The translations under genes were made by a program, and so were the position numbers. From contig NC_134510.1 in NCBI RefSeq assembly GCF_027942865.1, positions 20,019,209-20,083,208 on the forward strand: DNA of 64,000 nucleotides. Reading direction: 5' to 3'. Source of the DNA: Odontesthes bonariensis. Taxonomy: Eukaryota > Chordata > Actinopteri > Atheriniformes > Atherinopsidae. The notes under the pieces are model-generated. The model did no database searches and had not been told where the DNA came from. It saw only the letters and a list, made by a program, of their open reading frames with translations. Of this stretch, positions 12,414 to 24,377 are shown piece after piece (position 1 is the first letter of the stretch; every line of letters begins with the position of its first letter).

Positions 12414-14946
12414 GTAAGACTCAGACACTAAAGACCCATCATTTATTTGACAAAAAAAAAACTGCTACTAACTTTGATTTTTATATGTGGCCACATACTG
12501 ATGAGTGAAAAGCCACATAGGTTATCAGAAGACCCACGGTGGAAATGATACATTTGTATAAAGATTTAATTTCAAAATCTTTTAGTAACTATCTTTTTGG
12601 ACTATTGAATAATCTGAAATGATTGATAGTTTTAAGATTGAAATAAAAAAATGTACTGTTACTCATTTTTTAATTTGTGATGGTCTCTTGTCATTGCCCG
12701 CAGTTTCAGCACGTCTAACAGCCATCTTCAGACACGCATCTTCTCCCACAACCACACACACACACACACACACAGACACACACACCTCCTACACGTAAAA
12801 GAAAAAGAGGAGAGGGAGGACTCTGTGATCCAACGTTTAACACTGAAATTACTTCACTGTGCTAATTACTCTTGATAGGAGCTTTGTTGTGATGCGTGAG
12901 AAAAAAATGCTTAACCCTGCTGAAAAGCGGTTTCTCGGATACTGTGCCTTACCACTTCATATCATCCCGATTCTGATTATTTTCCTCTTTCATTGGTGAA
13001 GTAATGCAGCCTATAGGTAAGCAGTGATGTGATGGCTGGGCCTCTGGTTGATGGAAACATCACCACAAATTTTCTGCCAGAGAAGTATCCAAGAGTATTT
13101 TATTGATCTTCAATATCACTGTGATGAAACAAATGGAGAATGAGATGTATTGCGCTCACTGCCTTTCTAATCAGTTCCAATCAGAGTGAGATCCATGCAC
13201 AGTGTGCAATGCAATAAACCCTTTAATGGGAGAGGGGGTGGGATTGGATGAAATAATGTCAACTACCTTCCTTAATTGTTTTGAGCCTTATTTTATAGTC
13301 TGTTTCACCAAAGCATTCAAAACCACTGCGTGTTACATGTGACCAGCTATTGTCTTTAAACAATCAGACAACGGTTCAGCTGGCATTCGGGGGGAAACAC
13401 ACTAATAAAGAAAAAAACATCTGAAACCAAGAGGGAGTTTTGTAGGATCTTTATGTTCGGAATTGACTCATTACTGAGAAATTGGATGTAACAGAGTCTT
13501 ATAGGCTCATTTTGACTGTGAACTGAGGCTGTTTAGCATTTAGTGTACTGTCATAACAACTATAATGCAGCTAAAAAAATCAATTTCATTCAAATAGGTT
13601 CAATATGTTTGAAGGGAAATGGTGAATCATCATTTTGAGTGCAGAAAATAATGAGATCAAACTATAAAGTGAGTTCTAACCTTGAGAAACAATCAGAAAT
13701 CGTGATGGAAACGCAGACACGTTCCTCTCTGTGACACAGGAGCAAGCAGACCTTGAGAAAAATCCAATTTCCAGCATCTAACACTCCTTTACTCTGAGTT
13801 AGTATCTATTAAACATGATTTGTCTTTCCACTAACCAGGTACACGAAGATGAAAACAGCCACCAACATTTACATCTTTAATCTGGCTCTGGCCGACACTC
13901 TGGCCACCACCACCCTCCCCTTTCAAAGTGCCAAATATCTGATGAGGACATGGCCCTTTGGGGAGCTGTTGTGTAAAGTGGTCATCGCCATTGACTACTA
14001 CAACATGTTCACCAGCATCTTTACACTCACCATGATGAGCGTGGACCGCTACATCGCTGTATGTCATCCTGTGAAGGCCCTGGACTTCCGCACGCCTGCC
14101 AAAGCCAAGCTCATCAACATTTGCATCTGGATCCTCTCCTCTGCTGTTGGAGTGCCAGTGATGATCATGGCTGTAACCACGGTGACAGATAAAGGTGGGT
14201 GGGTTTAATTGTTACAGAAGTAATGGTTGTAATCACCATCAATGTAATAAATGCTATTCTCTGCACTGTTTTTTTTTTTTTTTTTTGCACTTCAGTGGTA
14301 AATGTGGATTTCAGGAGATAATCACACCATGAAAGAGAATTTGAGCTGGGTTATTAACTTAAATTAGCTTCTGCACATGGCCTCCTATTAAACCTTCAAT
14401 TGTCTTAACTCCACAGGAAACACTGCATGTACACTCAGATTTCCAAAGCCGGAATGGTATTGGGACACAGTGACAAAAATCTGTGTGTTTGTCTTGGCCT
14501 TCGTGGTGCCCGTCCTCGTCATCACTATCTGCTACGGTCTGATGATCCTGCGGCTGAAGAGCGTCCGTCTCCTGTCTGGCTCCAAAGAGAAAGACAGGAA
14601 CCTGCGGAGGATCACCCGTATGGTCCTGGTGGTCGTGGCAGCTTTCATCTTCTGCTGGACCCCAATTCACATCTTCATCATCGTCAAGACCATGGTGAAT
14701 ATCGACCACAAGAACCTCCTGGTGATGGCGAGCTGGCACCTGTGCATTGCTCTGGGCTACACCAACAGCAGTCTGAACCCCGTGCTGTATGCCTTTTTGG
14801 ATGAAAACTTCAAGAGGTGCTTCAGGGATTTCTGCCTGCCCTATCGCTCCCGCTTGGAGCAGAGCAGCTTTTCCAGGGCACGAAACAGTGCAAAGGAGCC
14901 TGCATCTGTTTGTGCGTCTGCAGCAGCACAGAGGGCCCCTGCCTGA
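12172..14946 (+). CDS. oprd1: Delta-type opioid receptor (three exons)
   Basis: A class A G-protein-coupled receptor for enkephalin-type peptides that signals through Gi/o at the plasma membrane. Coding exons are 12172-12413, 13839-14194 and 14417-14946, joined in phase to give 375 residues (human OPRD1 has 372). The extracellular N-terminus has three N-glycosylation sequons (NVT, NET, NTS). Seven membrane segments follow. Asp100 and Asp133 match the family's D2.50 and D3.32 (the amine anchor), and DRY lies at 150-152. CWTPIHIF in TM6 and NPVLY in TM7 are intact. Delta-like wording includes [16 protein letters not shown] and [15 protein letters not shown]. Intron positions match mammalian opioid receptors. 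The ATG at 12172 gives the expected N-terminal length. Two selectivity positions look mu-like (see findings). Teleosts may carry two oprd1 copies, and I cannot tell which this is. Confidence 0.95.
12414..13838 (+). other. oprd1: oprd1 intron 1
   Basis: An intron of about 1.4 kb running from gtaaga to ctaaccag. It contains a (CA)n microsatellite at about 12751-12785, and I see no other recognisable element. Mammalian OPRD1 intron 1 is far larger, so this is a compact fish version. Confidence 0.85.
13839..14194 (+). CDS. oprd1: oprd1 coding exon 2
   Basis: 356 bp encoding residues 81-199: ICL1 (YTKMKTATN), TM2 with D100, ECL1, C126 of the conserved disulfide, TM3 with D133 and DRY, ICL2, and TM4 to the start of ECL2. 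The acceptor is ccag|GTAC and the donor AAAG|gtgggt. It is a few bases longer than the mammalian exon, equivalent to one extra residue in ECL2 (VTTVTDKGN). Confidence 0.95.
14417..14946 (+). CDS. oprd1: oprd1 coding exon 3
   Basis: Encodes the end of ECL2 ([15 protein letters not shown]), TM5, the basic ICL3 ([18 protein letters not shown]), TM6, TM7 and the cytoplasmic tail, with stop TGA at 14944-14946. The acceptor is ccacag|GAAAC. The tail after NFKRCF is short and Ser/Ala-rich, with candidate phosphorylation sites, and a Cys follows helix 8 (FRDFC). TM6/TM7 carry Lys at the 6.58 position and Trp at the 7.35 position. Confidence 0.95.
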
Positions 14947-16868
14947 CTAGGCTTGGATGATTCAGGGAGGGAAACAGCACAATATGAAGCCCATTCTGAC
15001 GGTGTCACGCAGTTGTCCACCACAGAACTCTGAGTGTACGGATGCAGACTTTTGACTTCCACTTGTGAAACACAGTTATTTAAGAACTGTATTTCAGTAG
15101 GACGGGATAACAAGCCCGTGTGTGCCTGTGCAAAAGAAAATGTAGACAAATGAAACCAATCTGGAGGTGTGCACAAAAGGCACACGGTCCCTTAATGATC
15201 AGACTGTCAGATCTAAAGCACACATTGTCACCAAGGTGTCTTTTTTATGGCTAAGCGGTGGGAAATGTAAGGTTGGCCTAATCAGTCACCTGACCCCGTC
15301 CAACTGATTATGTCTTGTACTTGATGAAGGCTAGACTGACACATAAAACACTTCGTGACAGGAACGAGTGACGTGATGAGTGATGGCACAGAAGAGCTGC
15401 AGGGAAGATGCCACTGATAACAGTTTTGAAGCTAAATGTCACATGTGATGGGTTTATTTAAGTGTATACTGGCTCCTAAAATTACTTTCTAATCCTGGAA
15501 ATTGCAGGAGCTTTTTACTGATAAAGGGTTTCAATTCTGAAACTTTTCATCTGAGACCTTCAAATCAAAACTGAGAGGCCCACAGCTTTTCCCACGTCCA
15601 GCAGTTTCAAACGGCGGCTTCATGGTTATTGACTTATTTTTGTTTGGAAACACATGAACACAAAAAAATAATGTGGAAATTAGTTTCTATGTTAGATTTT
15701 CACTAAAATATTAAGTCAAAAAGCATTTAGAATAATGATACCATCACAATATCTTTAACTCATTTTGTCTCTTTATTGGCCAGTGAATTACAAGGAAATG
15801 TGAGGTAGAGTCTGTAGACAAAGTAATAATCTACTGTTAACAGTATTGATAATCTTCATTATATACTCCTTTCTTTTTTTACACAACTATAAATTAGAAT
15901 CAGTCTCAACCAGCTTCACAGGAGCCTTTTAGCTATTGTTAAAGCTTTAAAAGCAGAACTTGAGTTCAGAGTCGGCACAGTGTAAAAATGTGTGACTTCA
16001 GTGTATTGTATAGAGCGGTATCAATATTGCCAATCAACCTCGGGAAGATAATGAAAATCTATCCATGTGAATGTTAAGCTTGAACTATAGTTTCATTCTT
16101 TGGATGCATTCAGCTTCATGTTCTTGGGATTGTGAGGGGGGCTGCTATTACAGACTAATGTCTGTAATCAAGCTCAGAGGTCAAATATTTCCTGTGAGGC
16201 CTGTAAAAAAGGACACCTCAAGTAATACTAAAGTACTGTCTTCAAGTGTGTGGCGAGAGGACCTTTCAGCTGTTCTGAGCCAATTCAACATTTCCTTTCC
16301 TCTGGCAGTCTGCCGGCTCTGTTTTTGCAAAAAGTATTCAGTGGAGTCAAGAGCTGGAAATGAGGCACTTCTTTTTCACATCACCATAAGGTAGATAACT
16401 CGGACCTAATGCATTAGTAAGCAGCAGGAATCTTCCCACACATTTTAAAGCTAATGGACACTTAACCTCTGAAGATCGCCGGACACTTTCAGGGTTCTGG
16501 GCAGTGAGGAAACCTTTGTCTGAATACTCAAACACTGTATATACTGTATCAATTGTACATACAATATTGCTCTGTAATGGTGTATTCTGTGATACTGTGA
16601 ATGATTTTTTTTTGTTGTTGTGTCATCAAGCTGCTGTTCTACTAAGCTGCAGTTGTAACCAGTTAGTAAAGTTAAATGTTAATGCTAAAAATGTTTATTT
16701 AAAAATGTTGGAGAAAAAAAAGAAAATGTTCCTGTCCTCCCCGAGGAGTATCTTTTGTCATTTAAAAGGCCACGGCTGCTAGAAAAGTGTTTTTAAATGT
16801 CTAACAGCATCACTGACAGTATATTAAGCAGAGTGAAAATATGCATCCCAATCTGACAAGAAATCATA
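14947..16868. other. oprd1 3' flank, probable 3' UTR at the start
   Basis: Directly downstream of the oprd1 stop. I see no further exon. No AATAAA is obvious in the first 2 kb, so the 3' UTR end cannot be placed. The first AATAAA on this strand that I noticed is at 17822-17827, beyond a Tc1-like insertion. Confidence 0.45.
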
Positions 16869-17516
16869 TACAATGCCTTGCAAGCATATTCAAATGTTTT
16901 CTTTGTATGTAGCACCTTCCATCAGTGTCTCGATTCTTACCAGTTTCCCAGTTCCTGTTGATGAAAAACAAACCCTTTTTTTCTGGTCACTCTTTTCCGT
17001 AAAGCCCCAGCTCTGTGGAGGTGGGACAGATACACCAGTCTTATCGCTCCTTGTGGGTTACCTTTGGCCTCTTTGTTGCCTCTCTGATTAATGCCCACCT
17101 TGCTTAGTTAATGCCCGCTTTGGCGGAAGGCCCTCTCTAGACAGGTTTGGTGTGGTGTCATATATTCTTTCCATGTTATGATGACGGATTTAATGTTGCT
17201 CCATGAGATTATCAAAACTTTTGAGATTTCGCCACAACTCGACCATGTAGGAGGGTGAGCTGTTGTCCCTGAGCTGTTTGGAGAGCTCCTTGGACTTCAT
17301 AGTGTTGCTTGCTAAGTGGTGCCTAAGTGGAGACTCTTGGACCTTTCAGAGCAGCTGCACGTATGGTGAGACACTTAGCTTGCACACAGGTGGACCTGAT
17401 TTAACCAAATATGTGACTTCTGAAGCACTAGATCTTATTTAGGAACTACATAGCAAAGGGAAAAAAAGGAAAAGGAAAAACGCAAAGAGAGTTGAATACT
17501 TTTGTAAGCCACTGTA
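16869..17516 (-). mobile_element. Tc1-like transposon, internally deleted and degenerate
   Basis: The element is flanked by TA at 16869-16870 and 17515-17516. Its ends are caatgccttgcaagcatatt at the left and, read inward on the other strand, cagtggcttacaaaagtatt at the right. These are diverged copies of the CAGTG..CTTGCAAAAGTATTC type terminus common in fish Tc1-like elements. On the minus strand, around 17160-17299, a start reads MKSKELSKQLRD, the N-terminus of a Tc1-like transposase. The frame then breaks down into stops and shifts. Sequence at 16985-17100 resembles another antisense part of the same kind of gene. At about 644 bp it is much shorter than a full Tc1 element, so it is an inactive deletion derivative. 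Confidence 0.8.
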
Positions 17517-19793
17517 CATTTGTCCGCACGTCGAAAACGTATTAGAGCCACAAAAAAGGCAAAGATATTTTGGGATGTTAATGTTGAACTTTTCCTATTA
17601 TTTTGTGCATGGCAGGATGATGCCAACCTGTGACCACGTATCTTTTAATACTAAACCTAGCCATCTTTTTTCTATGCCTAATCCTAACCAACAGCGACTG
17701 TTACCCAAGGCTGTCCTCCTCCTCGAAAGGTGCCCGTGTGGAGCTGGCTCAGGCATAAAAATACAGTCAATGATAATTACTTTCTAATGACAATTCAACC
17801 TCAGATGACCATGAGACCATGAATAAACTGTTGTGTTGTTAACGGAACATTTGTTTTTATCTTGAAAACGACGTCTCCTCTGAGGTGGAAAAGACCATAT
17901 GCGTCGTATTTCCCTTCTGCCACTTGTAGGGGTGTTACTTTACTGGATGCCGTTATGAGCTGTATTTAAGGGTGTGAACAAATGAGCATTTCAGTTGGAG
18001 GAGTTGTTGAAGGTGAAAAGTCACAAGTCCTTGGACAAAATTGGGTTGGATGGAGCTAGAATTTGGTTCCCTGGCATCCCATCACCCTCCTACCTGCTCA
18101 TAAGCATCTTTGAACATGGTTTTGTTGTGCAATATGACATCTGTGACAGTTTTACAAGGCAGATGTTGGCATGAAGTGATATTTAAGGTCACAAAGTCTA
18201 GTAATTTCAAACAGTTTTGAAACCCTTTTTGTGAAAGTGATACATTTTGTGATGTGGACCAACATAGCTGCTACTCATTCTATTATGAGATTGGGTTGAG
18301 AGATGAACCCTAATGCCTTATCCAGTTTATGTTGTTATTTGTTTCTTTTTAAAGGTGAACTGTTTAGCTGAGGCAAAAAGTGCTTGATGTTTGAATATGG
18401 TTTTACATGTAAATTGTAAATATTTTCTACAAATGGGATACCTTTTTTCTTTTTTCTTATAAAGCAAAGCTTAGTCTGTGTCTTGTACTGTTACTTTAAG
18501 ATCATGTTAGAGAACAGTGTCGGGATTAATTCTGTATACGTTTTGTGTTGTCTTTATAGCTTATGCTCTTAGCTTATGCGCTTAGAAACTGAGCGAGTAC
18601 CTTGTGTAATTAGTGGGTAGGATGAGATATTGATTAGGTTCAGGTTGGTATAGACGAGGCCCAATGTCCGCTTGTGGCTGGAAGCTCACAGCAATGGGGT
18701 GAATATAATGTGCATGTGTAAATATGAGTGAATAAATGGCAGCACAAGAAGAAATAAGTCAGGAATATTGGGATTTTCAGTCACGAGATGGCAATGAGTT
18801 GTCAGTATTTGAAATACAGAAAATCACTTAAATCACCAATGGATTTTTGTATACTCACTGTGGAGAATAAAAAAAGTCAAATTAAACACTGTGTTGTCTT
18901 CTTGAAATATGACATGCACTCAACCACATGGATCCCAATAGCACACATTTACTGTGAATGCTAGAGTGGCGCGCAGGGAATTTGTTAAAAAATGACTAAT
19001 TCTGCTCTATTTTTTCATTTTAGTTGAGACAGTACATATGCAAATGGTCATTCTTTACTTTGTTGCACACTTCAAACTAAAGTACTCGCTCTCTGAATCT
19101 CTGCTCTCAATGAATGATGTTGTGTCTGGGAATAAAGACCTTGATTAGATGGTGATGTTTAGCTCATCATTTTCTCAGACTCTTGTTAGATTAGGGTTAT
19201 TTCACTCAGTTGATTGAAAGGAGAGATATTCAGTCTAAACATCAAGATTCAATCATGACACATTTAATCATAGTTATCCGGCAGAGGCTGTATGTCTTAA
19301 TGCTGCTAAAAGTTTTAGTACCGGTGCCTTATAATTTGGGTAGTTGAAATTCAATCAAAACTGTCTGCTAACCGGAGATCTGAGATCACAGCGCTCTCAG
19401 TTTGAAGAGACAGAGGATTTCTAACAGCTGCTTACAATAGAGCCACAAGAAAGCAAATTTTCATAATCTAAAACAACTAAAAACCTGATCTTCACAGTGG
19501 TTCGAGAGAATACTACATGTATAGATTTTTACACCAGGTCACTTTTAAGATAAGGTAATATATACTGTAATTTTTGCATTAGACAGTTGCGGCTGCCCAA
19601 TTTATCCTACCGATGATCAGCCGTGCCTTCAAATTCTGCTGGTCTAATCCTAAAATATCAACTATCAAACCCAGTTATTTACTATGCTTGAAATCTTTGT
19701 GAAAGTAATGCCAGACGTAAGCTATCCCTCTGTGAATGCTTATCCGGAGGCGGGCTCCTTTTAAAAGCAGACTTTGTTGAAGTGAGTAACTTA
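17517..19793. other. Intergenic, no gene seen
   Basis: No supportable exon or RNA gene. AATAAA-type signals on the + strand occur at 17822-17827 and again near 18731 and 19131. Any of these could end a long oprd1 3' UTR, but sequence alone cannot choose among them. Confidence 0.5.
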
Positions 19794-20052
19794 TCAGGGT
19801 TGTCTGGGAGCTGGGAGCTGGGTCTCCCTCTTGTTGCTCTGAATCTTTGGAAGTCTCTGCTCGATCTTGTCGATGCCAGCTTTAAGTTTGTTCTGGTGGT
19901 TTTCTATCTTAATTTTCATCTAAATGAAAGGCAGCTGTTTTGGATCTGGATGGAGTCCTCACTTTCATACAATTGGGGAATGATTTCATCATCTCGATGT
20001 CTTTGATGATGCACTCATGGGTGTTTCTCACAGAAGGCATCACGATGTCCAT
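19794..20052 (-). pseudogene. Unidentified coiled-coil-like coding remnant with one frameshift
   Basis: On the minus strand an ATG at 20050-20052 opens a frame reading MDIVMPSVRNTHECIIKDIE and continuing to HLDEN, where a TAA follows near 19908. Skipping one T there restores a second open stretch that includes KIENHQNKLKAGIDKIEQ and RLPKIQSNKRETQ and ends in TGA at 19794-19796. The second part is rich in Lys, Glu and Gln with heptad-like spacing, as in a coiled coil. I do not recognise the parent protein. A processed or decayed gene copy is my best explanation, and chance is the alternative. A pyrimidine-rich tract ending in acag lies just upstream, so an exon is also possible. Confidence 0.35.
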
Positions 20053-22739
20053 GGTGTGTTTTCACTGTAAAAAACCCCCCAAAAAAACAAAAGGGGCAAA
20101 GCTGGCTCCTGACCTGGCAAGATGGTTTGTTGACCTCTTTATATAACTGAATAGCAATGTGTTCCATTCAACAGAGAATTCTGATCTAACATTTCTGAGT
20201 CAACTATGCGATAACTTTGACATTTGAGCTTTTAAGAAGGTTTTGCTTGAATTTGGTGCATGAGGACACACAAACTGTAATGCTTTTGTGTTCTGACCTT
20301 CATTAGTGACTACTCACTGTCCTAAAGTAACAGAAGCAAATGAGAACAGAGGGATTTTTTCTGAGGCATTCATGACAACACCACAATATTTCAGCCATGA
20401 AACTCTCTGAGCATAAGAGAGCAAAGGCCTTGTCTCAGCTCACAGTGGACACACTGACATATTGTCAATTAGGCTTTCTACAAAACACCTCATTTTGGAC
20501 AACAGTGCACAAACCTGTCATTTCTGAGTTGGTGCCATATAAACCACAACTGAATATGCACCACAAGAGGGATGATCATTATGCAGAGATTCTGGTGCTG
20601 GCTTGCAGCTTTATGTGACAGATGCTTTGCCGAAGGAGAGATCAGACTGTCAGACCTCGCCTGAAATGTTGACAAAATGCCCAAAGAACAAAATGCTGTG
20701 AAGTAGATTTTCACTGCCAAAAAAAACCAAGACAGGAGTCAATATGGGTGCTATCTGCCAGCAGTCATGTGGATGAAAATGACAGATTTATTAGAGGCGA
20801 GGGCTGAACCTTATCTTTAACCTTGTGGAAAAAGCAAGTCTTTCACCTAGGTAACGCGCTGATTTTGAATCAAATGCATATACCCTACTGACAGCTAATC
20901 AAAACCAAATCCTGTGCTTTTGTGCTGATTGTCTCAAAAACTCCCAAGGTGCTTTTTATTCTACACACACAGCTTTTTTACAACCTCTTTGTGAACTGTA
21001 GCAGACTGTGAGGGGGGTCTACGGTAGTATTGTTTAATACATGAAAAAAAAAATTTAAAAAATTTTGATACATTGTCTTTATTCATTGGGACAGCAATGT
21101 AAAAAAAGAAAAAAAATGAACTGAGGGAGTAGACTCAAATCACCAGGCTGAACTGACTCAAAGCCAAACAACATATCGTCAGGGTAACAGTACAGTGCAT
21201 TGTACATTTCATCTTTCAGACATCACATCAGTAACAGCAGGGGCATTTGTTGCTTCGATACAGTGTTGAACAGCAGCAAACTTATTTGTCTGAACAGGGG
21301 GGGGTGACAGCAATAACTCAAATTTTGTACAGCTATTTTCGCCTGCAAAATGAAAGCTGTCAGTATACCGTCGAGTGTATTTCAGCCTATGTATGTAATA
21401 AAAAAGAAGCGTGGGCTGCTTTCTCACACAAGCAACCACAGGAAAAGCGTCAATTCTCTTCTCTGCAGCAATCATTTAAAAAAATGACAAAAACTGAAAA
21501 GTGTTTTTTTTGTCGTGAATTTTGGGTTACGAGATGTTATTTGAGGCTCAAAAGCTGCCATGCTGAACTCAAAGCAGAGCAAAAATGATGCTGAATTTGT
21601 CAGGTCGCAGATTCTAATAGCTCGTGGATCCCATCAACCTGTTCCACATGTGAAGCGTAAAGCACATCGCAGAAAGATTAATATGGCTCTCTCTCTCTGT
21701 TTTTAGAGTGAATGTGCAGCGGTGCAGGTGCCACAGACATCTTCATCTCCTCTTTGATTAGTTTAACAAGAAGAGCTCACAGAAATGATGAAAAATCCCG
21801 TTTTAATGGCTGGGAGTGAAAGGAGCTAATCGCAGGATGCCGTTCCTATATTCCAGTATAAATGTCTCTCTTTGTGATGGGAGCATGTCGACTTTTCAAA
21901 AATTATTAGACGCTGAATGCTCCACCGGGTGAAAAGCTGATAAAAAAAACCCATCCCTGACACCTGTTAACCTCACAGCTCACGTCATTCACATTATGGC
22001 CCGTCTACATCTGCACAGTGTAAATATTACTCTGTTAGAATTCAAACTGAAAACAGATGAGATCAACTATGCTAACTAGAATCAAGCTGTGCCAACGCCT
22101 TGGTCCTCAGCGGACACTTGAACCCAAGTGTACTTCTGATGGCAAAAAACAAATAAGGTAAGTGGTTCGCTCGATCCATATTAACTACTTATGAACAATA
22201 ATTGAGCATTTCAAAGCTTTTTGAGAAGCCTTCTTTTTCTCTTCTTCTTCGTGAAGACCCAGGCCTGACAGTTAATTTGGTCAGATGAAAGGAAGAGGAG
22301 ACGAGCGAGGACCCTGTGCATCACCCCCACATAGGAAACAAAAGCGTGCAGCTTTGATGCACACGCTGGCGCCATCATTTGCATCCTTGAGCTTTTCTGC
22401 TGATTCAAATGAATGACTAGTGCACGAATGAGTTGTTTGCATCCATAATGGACATAAAGCGACTCAGATGCTGAGCGTTGGAGCTGCTGGAAAATTTACA
22501 TTTCTTTTATCAAAGGCTTAAAGTGACAGCTGTAAAGCTGAGCATGAAGCTCCCGTAAAACAGTGATACGGGCTCCATTCGAATATGAAGATGGCCATCG
22601 GTTATAGTGCATACGGAACGTTTTTAAGACAAGTTGTTGGAACCGAAATACCTCCATTCATGTAAGCATTCAGGCCTCTTCAATAAGTACGTTGTTAAAG
22701 AACTTTGGACAGCATAAAATCTTCTTTAGAATAATAGTA
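20053..22739. other. Intergenic, no gene seen
   Basis: I find no convincing exon, RNA gene or repeat family here. A + strand open frame of about 113 codons at 21247-21588 starts without an ATG, matches nothing I know and is not annotated. Confidence 0.55.
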
Positions 22740-23300
22740 CAGGCTTGATACATCTTTCCTTTTGGAGTTTGTAACATTGTTCCTTTGAGCTGAACCAGGC
22801 TGGGTTGGATGGGGAGTATGTACAGGTATCCTCAAGCCTCTCTAAGCTCTCTAAGACTTCCTTTTCGGCTGCTCCTTTGTTCTCTTGGTGGGATAATTCA
22901 TATAATCTTTTTGATATGGAAACTTTCTCCACAACTTGAGATCAAAAGCCCCCATGAAAAGTTTTTTTTTAAATTCAGATTGCTATGCTTTCCTCTTTCC
23001 AGACTAGTCCACGTGCCCTGGGGGCAAAAAAGAGCCCCTGGGGGGCAGAAAAACATCCCCACAGCACGATGCAATCACCATGTTTGAGCGTAGGGATGGT
23101 AGCAATGAGGTGATGCTGAGTGCCTGGTTTCCACCAAACATCAGATTTGTGTTCACAAAGTTTAATCTTTGATCAGATCAGAGAATTTTCCTATTGTCGG
23201 TACTTTCTGCAAACTCCCAGCAAGCTGCCGTACGACTTTTAATGAGAAATGACATCAGTTTGGCCACTCACCGATGGGGTGATACATTGATGATTGTTCT
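22740..23300 (-). mobile_element. Tc1-like transposase remnant (C-terminal part)
   Basis: Read on the minus strand, 22995-23300 encodes pieces such as [18 protein letters not shown]. This matches the KHGGGSxMxWGCFSA stretch of Tc1/mariner DDE transposases around the second catalytic region. Upstream wording around the 'cctggtttccaccaaacat' segment also fits. The antisense strand from about 22785 ('gaaccaggctgggttggatg') seems to belong to the same degenerate element, so the left limit is approximate. The frame is broken by stops and shifts. It is a separate insertion from the 16.87-17.52 kb copy, because the N- and C-terminal parts are in the wrong order to be one split element. Confidence 0.65.
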
Positions 23301-24371
23301 TCTTTAACCCATTCGGACCTAAGGCTTAGTTTAAAACATCCTTCCAAACCACGCCATTAAAACCTTTTCAGCTGTTACACCTTCATCTTTGGTTTTAAAT
23401 GACTGACTTTGCATCATGTTAATTAATCTGATACGATGCTGACATAGCTGGTTTGACAGGTATAAAGACACATACGCTTACTCCAGGTCACAGTGGGTTA
23501 AGCCCCCCCCCACATCTCATTTTTCATGACCATTGGCCTGTCGGTTACTTGTCTGAGCAAAACCCTTCATCTTTGATTACTCCATTGGGTTTTTGTTTCT
23601 TTAAATGCTGCAGAAACCCTTAAATCCTTCCTCATATCTGTGATTTCACAGAATTCTGAAAAGTACAGACATTTCTCTTGACCTCATCTCCTTGTTTTCA
23701 TTAATAGACTCAACTTTAAAAGACCTTATGTAGAGAGGCAAATAACCTCTTGATCACATACCAACCAATTGAATTAGACATGAGTGGACTCTGCTTCTGT
23801 CTAGCTGTTAACACATAAAAACCACTAATGGAAGAAGCTGGCAGCAGACATCCGTTATGAAAATAAGAGGTCTAAACTCCAGTTTAAACCCTTTATATCA
23901 ATAATTATACAGAATTCTGTCCAGACCCATGAGAAAAACACCCACATTAAGAGCAGAAAACCTTGAATTTGATTAAAGCTACATTTCGAACCATAAAATG
24001 GTCTCATAACAGCAGTAATGGGTGCACCGAGGATGAATCAAATTGTCGGTTTTTATTCACTTTTCACTAAAATGTTTCTCATTAAGGCAATAAATGCATT
24101 TTAGATGTTTCAAAAAGGGGGATTTTTGGGACTCGTGTAATTACGGCACAGCGAACTGAAAAGCACCATTACGTTAATTGATAAATTACACAGACTCTGG
24201 AAATGGCTTTAAAGACCTTTCAGTTTTTAAATAACTTGCATCAAAGCAGCAAAGGGTCACATGAGAAACATTGGTTGAGATTTTTTTTCTTCGTCTCATA
24301 TTTTATGATGTAGTTTTCAGAACACTAATGCAAAGTAGAGGCTTAAGAAAAGGGGGAAAATAAAAAACATC
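23301..24371. other. Region downstream of rcc1, no gene seen
   Basis: This lies between the Tc1-like remnant and the presumed rcc1 polyadenylation signal. A C-homopolymer run is near 23503. I see no exon or recognisable repeat. Confidence 0.5.
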
Positions 24372-24377
24372 TTTATT
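24372..24377 (-). terminator. rcc1: Candidate rcc1 polyadenylation signal
   Basis: AATAAA on the minus strand (tttatt on the plus strand), about 575 bases beyond the rcc1 stop codon. It is the clearest canonical hexamer downstream and would give a 3' UTR of about 0.6 kb. Cleavage would fall a little below 24360. Confidence 0.45.

Noticed and set aside
21247-21588. Plus-strand open frame of about 113 codons
   Set aside because: It starts without an ATG, has no recognisable domain and no flanking splice sites, and the composition is ordinary for the region.
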